DNA of 64,000 nucleotides, taken from assembly GCF_003818115.1 (NCBI RefSeq), contig NZ_RPOI01000005.1:124001-188000 (forward strand), in the 5' to 3' direction. The translations under genes and the position numbers were made by a program. How positions within the stretch are numbered: position 1 is the stretch's first letter; the number at the start of each line of letters is the position of its first letter. This stretch comes from Citrobacter youngae. Lineage in GTDB: Bacteria; Pseudomonadota; Gammaproteobacteria; Enterobacterales; Enterobacteriaceae. Under the pieces are notes generated by a model, which ran no database searches, was not told the DNA's origin, and saw only the letters and a program-made list of their open reading frames with translations. Shown here piece by piece: positions 1-11,728 of the stretch.

Positions 1-1035
1 GTTAATGTCTGCCGGGCCATTCGGGTACAGACGCGCCATCAGCGGCACGATATCGGATAGATCGGAGAAGTCGTCCCAGTTAATCAGAATACCGGCTGCA
101 CGCGCCATGGCTACCAGGTGCATCGTATGGTTGGTTGAACCGCCGGTCGCCAGCAGTGCCACAATACCGTTCACAACCACTTTTTCATCGATCATTTTCC
201 CGATCGGCATCCACTCATTACCGTTACCGGTCAGACGTGTTACCTGACGGGCCGCCGCTGCGGTCAATGCTTCACGCAGTGGTGCATCCGGGTGAACAAA
301 AGAGGAGCCTGGCAACTGCATGCCCATGAACTCCACTACCATCTGGTTGGTGTTAGCGGTGCCGTAGAACGTACAGGTACCCGGCGCATGATAAGACGCA
401 GCCTCGGATTCGAGCAGTGCCATACGATCCACTTTGCCTTCGGCATACAGTTGACGAATACGCACTTTCTCTTTGTTCGCCAGACCACTCGTCATCGGGC
501 CTGAAGGGATGAAGATTGAAGGCAGATGACCGAAGGAAAGCGCCGCCATGACCAGGCCCGGGACAATCTTGTCACATACACCGAGGAACAACGCACCGTC
601 GAACATATTGTGTGAGAGCCCCACAGCCGCTGACATCGCAATGACTTCACGACTTAGCAGAGAAAGCTCCATACCGTCCTGGCCCTGGGTCACACCGTCG
701 CACATCGCAGGTACGCCACCAGCAACCTGGCCCACCGCATTGGCTTCATGTAGTGCTTTGCGAATGATGGCCGGATAGTGTTCATACGGCTGGTGTGCGG
801 AAAGCATGTCGTTATAGGAGGTAATGATCGCGATATTGTTACGCAACATGCTTTTGAGCGAGGCTTTATCCTCCGGCTGACAGGCGGCAAAACCATGCGC
901 CAGATTGCCGCATGCCAGCTGTGAGCGATGGACGGTAGTCGTTTTAGCCTGTTCGATTCGAGCGAGGTAGGCGGAACGCGTGTCCCGGGAACGTTCGACG
1001 ATACGTTGTGTTACGCGTAACAAATTCGGATTCAT
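1..1035 (-). CDS. edd: 6-phosphogluconate dehydratase, 5' part (cut by window edge)
   Basis: Entner-Doudoroff dehydratase that converts 6-phosphogluconate to KDPG; it belongs to the IlvD/Edd iron-sulfur family. The visible 345 codons begin [16 protein letters not shown] and include the family cysteines in [11 protein letters not shown] and [10 protein letters not shown]. coli Edd is about 603 residues, so the C-terminal half lies outside the window. The ATG at 1033-1035 follows an AGGAG ribosome site. It lies downstream of zwf in the same direction, behind its own GntR operator and the zwf terminator, so it can be induced separately by gluconate. Family identification is by recall of the E. 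coli protein and is firm. Confidence 0.95.
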   Translation of the reverse strand, partial: MNPNLLRVTQRIVERSRDTRSAYLARIEQAKTTTVHRSQLACGNLAHGFAACQPEDKASLKSMLRNNIAIITSYNDMLSAHQPYEHYPAIIRKALHEANAVGQVAGGVPAMCDGVTQGQDGMELSLLSREVIAMSAAVGLSHNMFDGALFLGVCDKIVPGLVMAALSFGHLPSIFIPSGPMTSGLANKEKVRIRQLYAEGKVDRMALLESEAASYHAPGTCTFYGTANTNQMVVEFMGMQLPGSSFVHPDAPLREALTAAAARQVTRLTGNGNEWMPIGKMIDEKVVVNGIVALLATGGSTNHTMHLVAMARAAGILINWDDFSDLSDIVPLMARLYPNGPADIN

Positions 1036-1154
1036 AGAGGCTCCTAAAATTTATCTGTCAGAGCGGTTGGGTAAACAATGTATTCAGCATTACTAAATAT
1101 AGCTGAATCGCTTGTTAGCCGTAGCTCAGGGGCAAAATCGTTTCAGGCAGTGTA

Positions 1155-1190
1155 ATAAAAAAAACCTCGCGGGTGAATCCACGCGAGGTT
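1155..1190 (-). terminator. Rho-independent terminator of zwf
   Basis: A 9-bp stem (AACCTCGCG at 1163-1171 with CGCGAGGTT at 1182-1190) is followed on the - strand by eight or more T residues. It ends zwf transcripts before edd. Confidence 0.85.
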
Positions 1191-1228
1191 TAAAAGTGCA
1201 AAAATTATTCTACAATCTGTGTTAGATC

Positions 1229-1244
1229 ATGTTACCGGTAAAAT
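1229..1244. promoter_or_regulatory. GntR operator upstream of edd
   Basis: ATGTTACCGGTAAAAT is a near-perfect match to the gluconate repressor operator (inverted repeat centred on ACCGGT). It lies in the zwf-edd gap, about 195 bp upstream of the edd start, and fits the known gluconate induction of edd. Inference from motif and context. Confidence 0.75.
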
Positions 1245-1268
1245 AACACCTAATGGCTAGATGATCTT

Positions 1269-2744
1269 TTACTCGAATTCGTTCCAGGAACGACCGTCAC
1301 GGGTAATCATGGCCACAGACGCAACCGGTCCCCAGGTTCCTGCCTGATAAGGCTTCGGCGACTCGTTATCCATCGCCCAGGCTTCAGTAATTGAATCCAC
1401 CCACTTCCAGGCCTCTTCGACTTCATCGCGACGCACAAACAGAGCCTGAATACCGCGCATGGTTTCCAACAGCAGGCGCTCATAGGCGTCGGCCAGGTGC
1501 GTTTGGTTGAAGGTTTCTGAGTAGCTCAGATCCAGCTTAGTGATCTGCAGATTATGTTTGTGGTCCAGACCCGGCACTTTGTTCAGTACCTGGATATCAA
1601 CCCCTTCATCAGGCTGCAAACGAATAGTCAACTTGTTCTGCGGCAGATCCTGCCAGGATTCTTTAAACAGATTCAGCTCAGGTGTTTTGAAGTAAACCAC
1701 CACTTCAGAGCACTTGGTTGGTAAACGTTTACCGGTACGCAGGTAGAACGGTACACCCGTCCAACGCCAGTTATCGATATCGACGCGGATCGCCACAAAC
1801 GTTTCCGTATTGCTGCTCTTATTCGCGCCCTCTTCTTCCAGGTAACCCGGTACCTTTTTACCCTGGGCAAAACCAGTGGTGTACTGGCCGCGAACCGTTT
1901 TTTCACGCACGTTCGAGCGATCGATGCGACGCAGCGATTTCAGGACCTTCACTTTCTCATCGCGAATGCTGTCGGCGCTCAGATCAGCCGGAGGGGACAT
2001 TGCGATCATGCAGAGGATTTGCAGCAAGTGGTTCTGGATCATATCGCGCATTTGACCGGCCTGGTCAAAATAGCCCCAGCGGCCTTCAATACCGACCTCT
2101 TCAGCCACGGTAATTTCTACGTGATCGATAGTGCGGTTATCCCAGTTGTTCACAAACAGGGAGTTGGCAAAACGCAGTGCCAACAGGTTCAGGACCGTCT
2201 CTTTCCCGAGATAGTGGTCAATACGATAAACCTGACACTCTTCGAAGTACTCGCCAACCTGATCGTTGATTTCACGGGATGTCGCCAGAGACGTGCCCAG
2301 CGGTTTTTCCATCACCACGCGAGCGGGTTTAGCATTCAGCTTTGCTTCACCCAAGCCTTTGCAGATCGCGCCAAAGGTGCTTGGCGGCATAGCGAAATAG
2401 TTAATCGTGGTACGTGATTTTTGATCCAGCATCTCGCCCAGACGGCTAAATGCGGCGGTGTCATTGACGTCCAGGTTACAAAACTCCAGACGGCCACTGA
2501 GAGTTTCCCATAAACTTTCATCAATTTTTTCTTTCATGAAAGTTTCGAGCGCTTCGCGTACAACCTTGGTATAGGCAGCTTTGTCCCAATCAGCACGCCC
2601 AACCCCAATGATACGGGTTTCCGGGTTAATCTGACCGGCCTTTTCCAGTTGATACAGGGAAGGCAGCAATTTCCGTCGCGCCAGGTCACCCTTCGCACCG
2701 AAAATGACCAGGTCACATGCCTGGGCTGTTTGCGTTACCGCCAT
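1269..2744 (-). CDS. zwf: Glucose-6-phosphate 1-dehydrogenase
   Basis: First enzyme of the oxidative pentose-phosphate pathway: oxidises glucose-6-phosphate to 6-phosphogluconolactone with NADP+. At 491 residues it has the family's usual length. The N-terminal Rossmann glycine motif ([10 protein letters not shown]) and the active-site signature RIDHYLGKE are both present. An upstream in-frame start at 2786 adds 14 residues, but MAVTQTAQ at 2744 has a good GAGGAG ribosome site and matches the E. coli start. Upstream lie a HexR operator and a probable SoxS/MarA box, so it should respond to sugar acids and to redox stress. Confidence 0.97.
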   Translation of the reverse strand: MAVTQTAQACDLVIFGAKGDLARRKLLPSLYQLEKAGQINPETRIIGVGRADWDKAAYTKVVREALETFMKEKIDESLWETLSGRLEFCNLDVNDTAAFSRLGEMLDQKSRTTINYFAMPPSTFGAICKGLGEAKLNAKPARVVMEKPLGTSLATSREINDQVGEYFEECQVYRIDHYLGKETVLNLLALRFANSLFVNNWDNRTIDHVEITVAEEVGIEGRWGYFDQAGQMRDMIQNHLLQILCMIAMSPPADLSADSIRDEKVKVLKSLRRIDRSNVREKTVRGQYTTGFAQGKKVPGYLEEEGANKSSNTETFVAIRVDIDNWRWTGVPFYLRTGKRLPTKCSEVVVYFKTPELNLFKESWQDLPQNKLTIRLQPDEGVDIQVLNKVPGLDHKHNLQITKLDLSYSETFNQTHLADAYERLLLETMRGIQALFVRRDEVEEAWKWVDSITEAWAMDNESPKPYQAGTWGPVASVAMITRDGRSWNEFE

Positions 2745-2790
2745 GTCATTCTCCTCAATTAAGTGCCTGGTGCTTTTGCCAGACACTGGT

Positions 2791-2805
2791 TGTAATTTTA
2801 TTACA
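2791..2805. promoter_or_regulatory. HexR operator of zwf
   Basis: TGTAATTTTATTACA is a 15-bp palindrome matching the HexR consensus TGTART-WWW-AYTACA. It lies 46 bp upstream of the zwf start, between zwf and the divergent hexR gene. Confidence 0.8.
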
Positions 2806-2846
2806 GTGCACTGTACTGCTTTTACGTGAATCCGGAAACCGTAAAC

Positions 2847-2865
2847 GCTTATCCAGCCGTGCTGT
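2847..2865 (-). promoter_or_regulatory. Probable SoxS/MarA box of zwf
   Basis: On the - strand, ACAGCACGGCTGGATAAGC matches most of the degenerate 19-bp marbox consensus (AYnGCAC...). zwf is a known SoxS/MarA target in E. coli. The rest of the 2745-3111 gap shows no other gene. Motif match by eye only. Confidence 0.5.
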
Positions 2866-3111
2866 TACCGCGAACAGCCGCTTTATTGGCGTATAACCCA
2901 TCAAAATGGATAAAAAAGTCGTATTTTTCGTACCCATGACGAAGTATGAAAATCCGACTCCGATCATGTAATGAAAAAAAACAACAACTATTCTGTCCAT
3001 TTTGCCCCGTTGCTGCATTAGCAGGGGTAATATCTATACACTAAATTGTGTATCGGTTTCCCCGTATCGCTGAAATCGTTTTTGCCCATGACCCATGAGT
3101 CTACCTACATC

Positions 3112-3981
3112 ATGAATATGCTGGAAAAAATCCAGTTAAAACTGGAACATTTGAGCAAGTCAGAGCGTAAAGTCGCCGACATTATTCTTGCCTCTCCCGA
3201 GCGGGCAATCCATTCAAGTATCGCCGCACTTGCTGTAGAAGCGAATGTCAGCGAGCCAACGGTGAACCGTTTCTGTCGCAGCATGGACACCCGCGGCTTT
3301 CCTGATTTTAAACTGCATCTGGCGCAAAGTCTGGCAAATGGTACCCCTTATGTTAATCGCAATGTAGATGAGGATGACAGCGTTGAATCTTACACGGGGA
3401 AAATCTTCGAGTCAGCGATGGCAAGCCTCGACCACGTTCGCCAGTCGCTGGATAACGCGGCGGTAAACCGGGCAGTAGATTTATTAACCCAGGCGAAGAA
3501 AATTGCCTTCTTTGGTTTAGGTTCTTCCGCCGCGGTAGCACATGACGCGATGAATAAATTTTTCCGCTTTAACGTTCCGGTTATCTATTCCGACGACATC
3601 GTACTGCAACGCATGAGCTGTATGAATTGTAGTGATGACGATGTCATTGTGCTCATTTCACACACCGGAAGAACCAAAAGTCTGGTGGAACTGGCACAAC
3701 TGGCAAGAGAAAACGATGCCATGGTGATTGCCCTGACATCTCCTGGTACTCCGCTGGCACGTGAAGCAACGCTGGCAATTACCCTCGATGTACCGGAAGA
3801 TACTGACATTTATATGCCTATGGTCTCTCGACTTGCTCAACTTACCGTGATAGATGTGCTGGCTACGGGATTTACTTTGCGCCGTGGGGCAAAATTTAGA
3901 GATAACTTGAAGCGTGTCAAGGAAGCGCTCAAGGAATCGCGTTTTGATAAAGAATTACTCATCAAGAGTGATGACCGCTAA
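3112..3981 (+). CDS. hexR: HexR, RpiR-family repressor of the hex regulon
   Basis: Transcriptional repressor of zwf and edd-eda that responds to KDPG. The 289-residue protein has an N-terminal helix-turn-helix of the RpiR type (residues about 30-60, including EANVSEPTVNRFCR) and a C-terminal SIS sugar-isomerase domain (FFGLGSSAAVAHD and VLISHTGRTKS). The reading frame opens at 3046, but the start MNMLEKIQ at 3112 matches the E. coli protein length. It is divergent from zwf and shares the intergenic region holding the HexR operator. Confidence 0.95.
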   Translation: MNMLEKIQLKLEHLSKSERKVADIILASPERAIHSSIAALAVEANVSEPTVNRFCRSMDTRGFPDFKLHLAQSLANGTPYVNRNVDEDDSVESYTGKIFESAMASLDHVRQSLDNAAVNRAVDLLTQAKKIAFFGLGSSAAVAHDAMNKFFRFNVPVIYSDDIVLQRMSCMNCSDDDVIVLISHTGRTKSLVELAQLARENDAMVIALTSPGTPLAREATLAITLDVPEDTDIYMPMVSRLAQLTVIDVLATGFTLRRGAKFRDNLKRVKEALKESRFDKELLIKSDDR

Positions 3982-4100
3982 AAGCAATAACAATGTTCTA
4001 CCCTTTTATCATCCGGGTCGTTCATTTTACCGTTTATGTTCGAGAACGGCCGGATTAATGTTCACGCAACACCAAGTTGTTTCAGTCAACGGAGTATTAC

Positions 4101-5543
4101 ATGTCCAGAAGGCTTCGCAGAACCAAAATCGTTACCACCTTAGGCCCGGCAACTGACCGCGATAACAACCTTGAAAAAATTATCGCCGCTGGGGCGAACG
4201 TTGTACGTATGAACTTTTCGCACGGCTCTCCAGAAGATCACAAATTGCGGGCGGATAAAGTCCGTGAGATTGCCGCCAAACTGGGACGTCATGTAGCTAT
4301 TTTGGGTGACCTGCAGGGACCTAAAATCCGCGTATCGACCTTTAAAGAAGGTAAAGTATTTCTCAATGTTGGCGACAAATTCCTGTTAGACGCCAACCTC
4401 GGTAAAGGTGAAGGCGACAAAGAAAAAGTCGGCATCGATTACAAAGGCCTGCCTGCTGACGTTGTGCCGGGCGATATCCTGCTGCTGGATGATGGTCGCG
4501 TACAGCTCAAAGTGCTGGAAGTTCAGGGTATGAAAGTCTTCACCGAAGTCACTGTCGGTGGCCCGCTCTCCAACAACAAAGGCATCAACAAACTTGGCGG
4601 TGGCCTTTCTGCTGAAGCTCTGACGGAAAAAGACAAAGCAGACATCATTACTGCAGCGCAAATCAGCGTTGACTATCTGGCGGTTTCTTTCCCTCGCTGT
4701 GGCGAAGATCTGAATTATGCCCGCCGCCTGGCGCGCGACGCTGGCTGCGATGCGAAAATTGTTGCCAAGGTAGAGCGTGCTGAAGCCGTCTGCGACCAGA
4801 ATGCGATGGATGACATCATCCTTGCCTCTGACGTGGTAATGGTTGCGCGTGGTGACCTGGGCGTGGAAATCGGTGACCCGGAGCTGGTTGGTATTCAGAA
4901 AGCGTTGATCCGTCGCGCACGTCAGCTGAACCGTGCGGTTATTACCGCAACGCAGATGATGGAATCAATGATCACTAACCCAATGCCGACGCGTGCGGAA
5001 GTCATGGACGTGGCAAACGCCGTGCTGGATGGGACTGATGCCGTCATGCTGTCTGCCGAAACTGCGGCAGGCCAGTACCCGGCGGAAACCGTCGCAGCTA
5101 TGGCTCGCGTATGTCTGGGTGCAGAGAAAATCCCGAGCATCAACGTTTCTAAACACCGTCTCGACGTACAGTTTGATAATGTCGAAGAAGCTATCGCCAT
5201 GTCAGCGATGTATGCCGCGAACCATCTGAAAGGCGTTACCGCTATCATCGCCATGACCGAGTCCGGTCGTACTGCGCTGATGACATCACGCATCAGTTCT
5301 GGCCTGCCAATTTTCGCGATGTCTCGTCATGAGCGTACGCTGAATCTGACCTCTCTGTATCGTGGCGTTACGCCGGTCCACTTTGACAGCGAAACTGACG
5401 GTGTAATGGCTGCCAACGAAGCGGTCAATCTGCTGCGCGACAAAGGCTACCTGGTGTCAGGCGATCTGGTGATTGTGACCCAGGGTGATGTCATGAGCAC
5501 CATCGGCTCCACCAACACCACACGTATTCTGACTGTAGAATAA
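4101..5543 (+). CDS. pykA: Pyruvate kinase II
   Basis: Converts phosphoenolpyruvate and ADP to pyruvate and ATP, the last step of glycolysis. At 480 residues it has the length of PykA. The family signature is visible: MARGDLGVE-type motif ([14 protein letters not shown]) and the TATQMMESM active-site segment ([10 protein letters not shown]). The start at 4101 (MSRRLRRTK) follows a GGAG ribosome site; the open frame extends upstream to 4077 but that start is weak. A strong terminator follows. Confidence 0.97.
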   Translation: MSRRLRRTKIVTTLGPATDRDNNLEKIIAAGANVVRMNFSHGSPEDHKLRADKVREIAAKLGRHVAILGDLQGPKIRVSTFKEGKVFLNVGDKFLLDANLGKGEGDKEKVGIDYKGLPADVVPGDILLLDDGRVQLKVLEVQGMKVFTEVTVGGPLSNNKGINKLGGGLSAEALTEKDKADIITAAQISVDYLAVSFPRCGEDLNYARRLARDAGCDAKIVAKVERAEAVCDQNAMDDIILASDVVMVARGDLGVEIGDPELVGIQKALIRRARQLNRAVITATQMMESMITNPMPTRAEVMDVANAVLDGTDAVMLSAETAAGQYPAETVAAMARVCLGAEKIPSINVSKHRLDVQFDNVEEAIAMSAMYAANHLKGVTAIIAMTESGRTALMTSRISSGLPIFAMSRHERTLNLTSLYRGVTPVHFDSETDGVMAANEAVNLLRDKGYLVSGDLVIVTQGDVMSTIGSTNTTRILTVE

Positions 5544-5600
5544 CGACTCTGCTGACTGCCTGATATTACTCGCTTATCAGGCGCACAGGTCGCCTGATAC

Positions 5601-5633
5601 AAAAAAGCCTCTCGAACGAGAGGCTTTTTTTAT
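5601..5633. terminator. Bidirectional terminator between pykA and lpxM
   Basis: GCCTCTCG at 5607-5614 pairs with CGAGAGGC at 5617-5624, flanked by A6 on the left and T7 on the right, so it works on both strands. The lpxM stop codon lies within the T run. Confidence 0.9.
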
Positions 5634-6601
5634 TTCTTCGGATAGAGATCTTTGCGCTTATAGGGCTCAATCTCGCCGGGTTTGCGGGTCTTTAGCAGTT
5701 TCAGAATCCAGGTGTATTGTTCAAGATGTGGGGTGACAAAAATCTCCACTTCTTCATTCATCCGTCTGGCAATTGTATGGTCATCGGCCGTCAGAATGTC
5801 ATCCATGGGGGGGCATACCTGAATCGTCAGGCGATGCGTTTTACCATCATACACCGGGAATAGCGGTATTACGCGTGCATGACAAACCTTCATCAGGCGG
5901 CCAATCGCCGGTAACGTTGCCTTATAGGTCGCGAAGAAATCGACAAACTCGCTGTGCTCCGGGCCGTGGTCCTGATCCGGTAAGTAATATCCCCAGTATC
6001 CCTGCCGTACCGACTGAATAAAAGGTTTAATACCGTCGTTACGTGCATGTAAACGACCGCCGAAACGTCGACGTACCGTATTCCAGACATAGTCAAATAC
6101 CGGATTGCCCTGGTTATGGAACATCGCTGCCATTTTCTGGCCTTGAGCTGCCATCAGCATTGCCGGAATATCAACACCCCAGCCGTGAGGGACGAGAAAA
6201 ATCACCTTTTCCTCATTACGTCGCATCTCATCGATAATTTCCAGGCTCTGCCAGTCAACGCGGTGCTGGATTTTCTCCGGACCGCGCATGGCTAATTCTG
6301 CCATCATAACCATCGCCTGAGGCGCAGTCGCAAACATCTCATCAACGATGGCCTCACGCTCGGTTTCGCTGCGCTCTGGAAAACAGAGGGATAAATTAAT
6401 AAGCGCTCTACGACGCGAACTTTTCCCCAGCCGTCCGGCAAGCCGCCCCAGTTTCGCCAGAACGGGATCGCGAAATGACGCGGGCGTTAATGCAATCCCT
6501 GCAATCGCTGCCACGCCAAGCCAGGCGCCCCAGTAGCGCGGGTGACGGAATGATTTTTGAAACTCAGGGATATACTCAATACTCTTTTTTTTCGTTTCCA
6601 T
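5630..6601 (-). CDS. lpxM: Lipid A myristoyltransferase LpxM (MsbB)
   Basis: Adds the last secondary acyl chain (myristate) to Kdo2-lipid A at the inner membrane. The 323-residue protein carries an N-terminal membrane anchor (YWGAWLGVAAIAGIAL) and the acyltransferase HX4D motif (HGWGVD), and is full length. The start METKKKS at 6601 matches the E. coli protein; the longer frame to 6691 adds 30 residues without family support. It is transcribed away from pykA and follows mepM in the same direction, separated by a terminator. Confidence 0.95.
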   Translation of the reverse strand: METKKKSIEYIPEFQKSFRHPRYWGAWLGVAAIAGIALTPASFRDPVLAKLGRLAGRLGKSSRRRALINLSLCFPERSETEREAIVDEMFATAPQAMVMMAELAMRGPEKIQHRVDWQSLEIIDEMRRNEEKVIFLVPHGWGVDIPAMLMAAQGQKMAAMFHNQGNPVFDYVWNTVRRRFGGRLHARNDGIKPFIQSVRQGYWGYYLPDQDHGPEHSEFVDFFATYKATLPAIGRLMKVCHARVIPLFPVYDGKTHRLTIQVCPPMDDILTADDHTIARRMNEEVEIFVTPHLEQYTWILKLLKTRKPGEIEPYKRKDLYPKK

Positions 6602-6670
6602 GCTCTTCCAGTATCGGGGGCCGCGAAAAAGTAAATCTGCTGATAGTGTAGCGGCGCACCGTGTCCCGTA

Positions 6671-6707
6671 CAAAATAAAAAAAGCCGGCACGCTTAGCGT
6701 ACCGGCT
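6671..6707 (-). terminator. Terminator downstream of mepM
   Basis: An imperfect stem (AGCCGG...GCGT with ACGC...CCGGCT, 6683-6707) is followed on the - strand by a T-rich run (6672-6682), just after the mepM stop. Confidence 0.75.
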
Positions 6708-6722
6708 CTGTCAGTGTATTTA

Positions 6723-8042
6723 TTAATCGAAGCGTAACTGAGGCAGAACCTCTTTCACCTGAGCCAGGTACTCGGTACGATCCGAACCGCTCAGCCCTTC
6801 CGTACGCGGCAGTTTTGCCGTCAACGGGTTCACAGCCTGCTGGTTGACCCATACTTCGTAGTGCAGGTGCGGGCCCGTAGAACGCCCGGTGTTACCTGAC
6901 AGCGCAATGCGATCGCCACGTTTCACTTTTTGCCCCGGTTTAACCAGCAGCTTACGCAGGTGCATGTAACGGGTGGTGTAAGTACGACCGTGACGAACAG
7001 CAACATAGTATCCGGCCGCGCCACTCCGTTTCGCGACAACCACCTCACCATCACCGACTGACAGCACTGGCGTACCTTGCGGCATCGCAAAGTCGACACC
7101 TTTGTGCGGTGCAACGCGCCCGGTTACCGGATTCAGGCGACGCGGATTGAAGTTTGACGAAATACGGAACTGCTTCGCCGTAGGGAAACGCATAAACCCT
7201 TTAGCAAGCCCGGTCCCGTTACGGTCATAGAATTTACCGTCTTCAGCACGGATCGCGTAATAATCCTTGCCTTCAGAGCGCAAACGAACGCCCAGCAGTT
7301 GGCTTTGTTCGCGTTTACCGTCCAGCATCTCGCGAGACATCAAAACGGAGAACTCATCGCCTTTCTTCAGCTTGCGAAAGTCCATCTGCCATTGCATTGC
7401 TTTAATCACTGCGCTGATTTCAGAGCTGGTGAGGCCGGCATCTCTTGCACTGGCGACGAAACTACCGCCCACCGTACCGTTGATTCGGCTGTTGACCCAG
7501 TCGCCCTGCTGCATTTCGCTGCTCATTTTGAAACCCGTTGCTGTACGATCATAAGTACGAGTTTCACGGCGGGAGACTTCCCAGGTCAGGCGCTGCAAAT
7601 CACCTTCCGAAGACAGTGTCCAGGAAAGTTGCTGGCCAATTTTCAGATTACGTAGATCTTTATCAGATGCGGCAAGCTGGCTGATATCGCCCATATCAAT
7701 GCCGTACTGGTTCAGAATACTGCTCAGCGTATCGCCGGTAGAGACAACATACTCGTGAACCCCGGCCTCGCCAGAGGTCTTGTCATCAAGTTCGTCCTGA
7801 GGGATAGCTTCATCTTCCTGAGCGGCTTGATCGATAGGTTCGCTGGCCTCTGGCAACAGTGAACGTATCTCGCTTTTTTCCAGCTCAATGGTTTTAACGA
7901 TGGGTGCAGAGTCGGGATGGTATACATAAGGCCGCCAGACTGCGACGGCCAATGTCAGAACAGTAAGCGACCCCAACATAACACGATGGGGTCGCGGCAA
8001 ATTATTAAACGCCAGAGCGACAGAGCGGGCTATCTGTTGCAC
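6723..8042 (-). CDS. mepM: Murein DD-endopeptidase MepM
   Basis: Periplasmic peptidoglycan endopeptidase that cuts D-Ala-mDAP crosslinks to make room for new strands. The 439-residue protein has an N-terminal membrane segment (residues about 21-36), a LysM domain (about 95-142, EYVVSTGDTLSSIL) and a C-terminal M23 peptidase domain with the zinc ligands in HKGVD and HLHYE. The start codon is GTG (8040-8042), preceded by GAGGAAG. It sits next to znuA in the usual enterobacterial order. Confidence 0.95.
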   Translation of the reverse strand: MQQIARSVALAFNNLPRPHRVMLGSLTVLTLAVAVWRPYVYHPDSAPIVKTIELEKSEIRSLLPEASEPIDQAAQEDEAIPQDELDDKTSGEAGVHEYVVSTGDTLSSILNQYGIDMGDISQLAASDKDLRNLKIGQQLSWTLSSEGDLQRLTWEVSRRETRTYDRTATGFKMSSEMQQGDWVNSRINGTVGGSFVASARDAGLTSSEISAVIKAMQWQMDFRKLKKGDEFSVLMSREMLDGKREQSQLLGVRLRSEGKDYYAIRAEDGKFYDRNGTGLAKGFMRFPTAKQFRISSNFNPRRLNPVTGRVAPHKGVDFAMPQGTPVLSVGDGEVVVAKRSGAAGYYVAVRHGRTYTTRYMHLRKLLVKPGQKVKRGDRIALSGNTGRSTGPHLHYEVWVNQQAVNPLTAKLPRTEGLSGSDRTEYLAQVKEVLPQLRFD

Positions 8043-8057
8043 GTATTCACTTCCTCA

Positions 8058-9002
8058 TTAATCTCCTTTCAGGCAGCTCGCATACTGGTTGGCTAATTGG
8101 TTCAGAAACGCTGAATAGCTTGTTTTACCCAGTTTGATATTCGTTCCGAGGGGATCCAACGTTCCCATTCGAACGGATGTCCCTCTCGCTACGGCTTCAA
8201 CGACCGCTGGCCTGAACTGTGGCTCAGCAAAAACGCAGGTTGCTTTTTGCTCAACCAACTGTGTTCTTATTTCATGTAAACGCTGCGCACCAGGTTGAAT
8301 CTCAGGGTTCACGGTAAAGTGACCAAGCGGTGTTAGCCCGTAGTGTTTTTCGTAGTAGCCATAGGCGTCATGAAAAACGAAATACCCTTTACCCTTGAGC
8401 GGTGCGAGCTCGTTACCTACCTGCTTATCGGTTGCGGCTAATTGTGCCTCAAAATCCTTCAGGTTGGCGTCAAGTTTGGCTCGACTTTGCGGCATAAGTT
8501 CCACTAATTTATCATGGATTGCAACCGCTGAGGCCCGCGCTATCTCTGGGGAAAGCCAAAGATGCATGTTGTAATCACCATGATGGTGATGCTCGTCACT
8601 TTTTTCGCCGTGAGCGTCGTTATGCCCATGATCGTCATCATCATCGTCAGCGCCTTTCATGAGTAACGGTTTCACGTCATTGAGCTGCGCAATCGTTACC
8701 TGTTTTGCGTTAGGAATATTCTTGACTGACTTTTCCATAAACGCCTCCATTTCCGGACCTATCCAAACAACTAAGTCCGCGTTCTGTAAGCGTTTTACGT
8801 CTGAAGGACGCAGCGAATAATCGTGTTCGGAAGCCCCGTCAGGCAACAGAACCTGGGTGTCTGTAACCCCATCTGCAATCGCTGAAGCAATAAAGCCCAA
8901 CGGCTTAAGTGACGCCACTACAGCAGCATTTGCTGCCTGAGTTGCACTACCCCAAAGAGCAGCGGATAATGCTGCGAAAAGAAGCGTATTTTTATGTAAC
9001 AT
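8058..9002 (-). CDS. znuA: Zinc ABC transporter, periplasmic binding protein ZnuA
   Basis: High-affinity zinc-binding protein of ZnuABC. The 314-residue precursor has a signal peptide ([17 protein letters not shown]) and the His/Asp-rich metal loop ([14 protein letters not shown]...HHHHG, residues about 120-140) typical of ZnuA. The start MLHKNT at 9002 matches E. coli; an upstream in-frame ATG at 9017 adds five residues. Divergent from znuCB across a shared Zur operator. Confidence 0.96.
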   Translation of the reverse strand: MLHKNTLLFAALSAALWGSATQAANAAVVASLKPLGFIASAIADGVTDTQVLLPDGASEHDYSLRPSDVKRLQNADLVVWIGPEMEAFMEKSVKNIPNAKQVTIAQLNDVKPLLMKGADDDDDDHGHNDAHGEKSDEHHHHGDYNMHLWLSPEIARASAVAIHDKLVELMPQSRAKLDANLKDFEAQLAATDKQVGNELAPLKGKGYFVFHDAYGYYEKHYGLTPLGHFTVNPEIQPGAQRLHEIRTQLVEQKATCVFAEPQFRPAVVEAVARGTSVRMGTLDPLGTNIKLGKTSYSAFLNQLANQYASCLKGD

Positions 9003-9031
9003 AATGCGACCAATCATCGTAACGAATGTGA

Positions 9032-9053
9032 GAAATGTGATATTATAACATTC
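9032..9053. promoter_or_regulatory. Zur operator between znuA and znuC
   Basis: A 22-bp imperfect palindrome (GAAATGTGATATTATAACATTC) matches the E. coli znu Zur box. It lies between the divergent znuA and znuCB starts and should repress both when zinc is plentiful. Confidence 0.85.
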
Positions 9054-9080
9054 TATAACTTCTGCAAGACTAAAATTGAT

Positions 9081-9836
9081 ATGACGACTTTGGTTTCACT
9101 GGAAAATGTCTCGGTCTCTTATGGTCAACGCCGCGTCCTTTCTGACGTATCGCTTGAACTTCGACCCGGCAAAATTTTAACGCTTCTTGGCCCGAATGGG
9201 GCCGGAAAGTCTACGCTGGTGCGCGTTGTATTGGGGCTGGTAGCGGCTGATGAAGGGGTTATCAAGCGCAACGGGCATTTGCGGATTGGCTATGTACCGC
9301 AAAAACTCTACCTCGATACAACACTTCCGCTGACGGTGAGTCGCTTTTTGCGCTTACGTCCTGGCACAAAGAAAACCGACATTCTCCCTGCGCTGAAGCG
9401 TGTTCAGGCCGGGCATCTGATGGATGCGCCGATGCAAAAACTGTCCGGCGGGGAAACACAGCGTGTCTTGCTGGCCCGTGCGTTGCTAAATAAACCACAG
9501 CTCCTGGTGCTCGATGAACCGACTCAGGGCGTGGATGTGAATGGTCAGGTTGCACTGTACGATCTTATCGATCAGTTGCGACGTGAGCTGGATTGCGCCG
9601 TGCTGATGGTATCCCATGACCTGCATCTGGTCATGGCAAAAACCGACGAAGTCCTGTGTCTGAACCACCACATTTGCTGCTCCGGCACGCCAGAGGTGGT
9701 TTCTATGCACCCTGAATTCATTTCTATGTTCGGGCAACGCGGCGCTGAACAACTCGGAATTTACCGTCACAACCATAATCATCGCCACGATTTACAGGGT
9801 CGCATTGTTTTACGCCGGGGAAATGGTCACTCATGA
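9081..9836 (+). CDS. znuC: Zinc ABC transporter, ATP-binding protein ZnuC
   Basis: ATPase of the zinc importer. The 251 residues include Walker A (GPNGAGKST), the ABC signature (LSGGETQR) and Walker B ([12 protein letters not shown]). The C-terminal tail is histidine-rich (HNHNHRHD). It overlaps znuB by 4 bp (ATGA), so the two are translationally coupled. Confidence 0.97.
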   Translation: MTTLVSLENVSVSYGQRRVLSDVSLELRPGKILTLLGPNGAGKSTLVRVVLGLVAADEGVIKRNGHLRIGYVPQKLYLDTTLPLTVSRFLRLRPGTKKTDILPALKRVQAGHLMDAPMQKLSGGETQRVLLARALLNKPQLLVLDEPTQGVDVNGQVALYDLIDQLRRELDCAVLMVSHDLHLVMAKTDEVLCLNHHICCSGTPEVVSMHPEFISMFGQRGAEQLGIYRHNHNHRHDLQGRIVLRRGNGHS

Positions 9837-10618
9837 TTGAATTATTATTACCCGGTTGGTTAGCCGGGATCATGCTGGCCTGTGCTGCTGGCCCGCTTGG
9901 CTCGTTTGTAGTCTGGCGTCGAATGTCTTATTTCGGCGATACGCTGGCTCATGCGTCGCTGCTGGGGGTCGCCTTTGGCCTGCTGCTGGATGTAAACCCT
10001 TTCTATGCGGTTATCGCCGTCACCCTGTTGCTGGCCGCAGGCCTTGTATGGCTGGAGAAACGCCCGCATCTCGCGATTGATACCCTGCTCGGTATTATGG
10101 CGCACAGTGCGCTGTCATTAGGGCTGGTTGTTGTTAGCCTGATGTCCAACATCCGTGTGGATCTGATGGCCTATCTGTTTGGCGATCTGCTCGCCGTCAC
10201 CCCAGAAGATCTGGTGGCCATTGCCATTGGCGTGGTTATCGTTCTGGCGATATTGTTCTGGCAGTGGCGTAACCTGTTGTCGATGACTATCAGCCCGGAT
10301 CTGGCATTTGTCGATGGCGTGAAGCTGCAACGTGTCAAGCTATTGCTGATGCTGGTCACTGCACTCACTATTGGTGTGGCGATGAAATTCGTCGGGGCAC
10401 TGATTATCACCTCACTGCTGATAATTCCTGCGGCTACCGCACGTCGTTTCGCCCGTACACCCGAACAGATGGCCGGTGTTGCCGTGGGCGTTGGGATGAT
10501 AGCGGTTACAGGCGGGCTGACCTTCTCAGCGTTCTATGATACGCCAGCAGGACCATCCGTGGTGCTTTGTGCTGCACTGCTGTTTATCTTCAGTATGATG
10601 AAGAAGCAAGCGAGCTGA
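9833..10618 (+). CDS. znuB: Zinc ABC transporter, membrane protein ZnuB
   Basis: Inner-membrane permease of the zinc importer, 261 residues with many hydrophobic segments, in the ABC-3 family ([18 protein letters not shown]-like segment near residue 30). It overlaps znuC by four bases. Confidence 0.96.
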   Translation: MIELLLPGWLAGIMLACAAGPLGSFVVWRRMSYFGDTLAHASLLGVAFGLLLDVNPFYAVIAVTLLLAAGLVWLEKRPHLAIDTLLGIMAHSALSLGLVVVSLMSNIRVDLMAYLFGDLLAVTPEDLVAIAIGVVIVLAILFWQWRNLLSMTISPDLAFVDGVKLQRVKLLLMLVTALTIGVAMKFVGALIITSLLIIPAATARRFARTPEQMAGVAVGVGMIAVTGGLTFSAFYDTPAGPSVVLCAALLFIFSMMKKQAS

Positions 10619-10628
10619 GTGGTATTTC

Positions 10629-10698
10629 GCCGGATGGCGGTTTCACCTAATCCTGCCTACATCATACCGTAGGCCTGATTAGCGTAGCGCCATCCGGC
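10629..10698. repeat. REP/BIME-type palindromic element
   Basis: GCCGGATGGCGG (10629-10640) and its near inverse GCCATCCGGC (10689-10698), joined by GTAGGCCTGATTAGCGTAGC, are the two halves of an enterobacterial REP pair. It fills the gap between the convergent znuB and ruvB genes. Confidence 0.85.
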
Positions 10699-10709
10699 AT
10701 TATTGGGGC

Positions 10710-11723
<1,014 letters not shown>

Positions 11724-11728
11724 CTACC

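Noticed and set aside
2019-2417. 132-codon + strand frame inside zwf
   Set aside because: Opposite-strand shadow of a strongly conserved enzyme.
5803-5809. G7 run in lpxM as a phase-variable tract
   Set aside because: The reading frame is intact and matches the family; seven bases is within chance in this genome.
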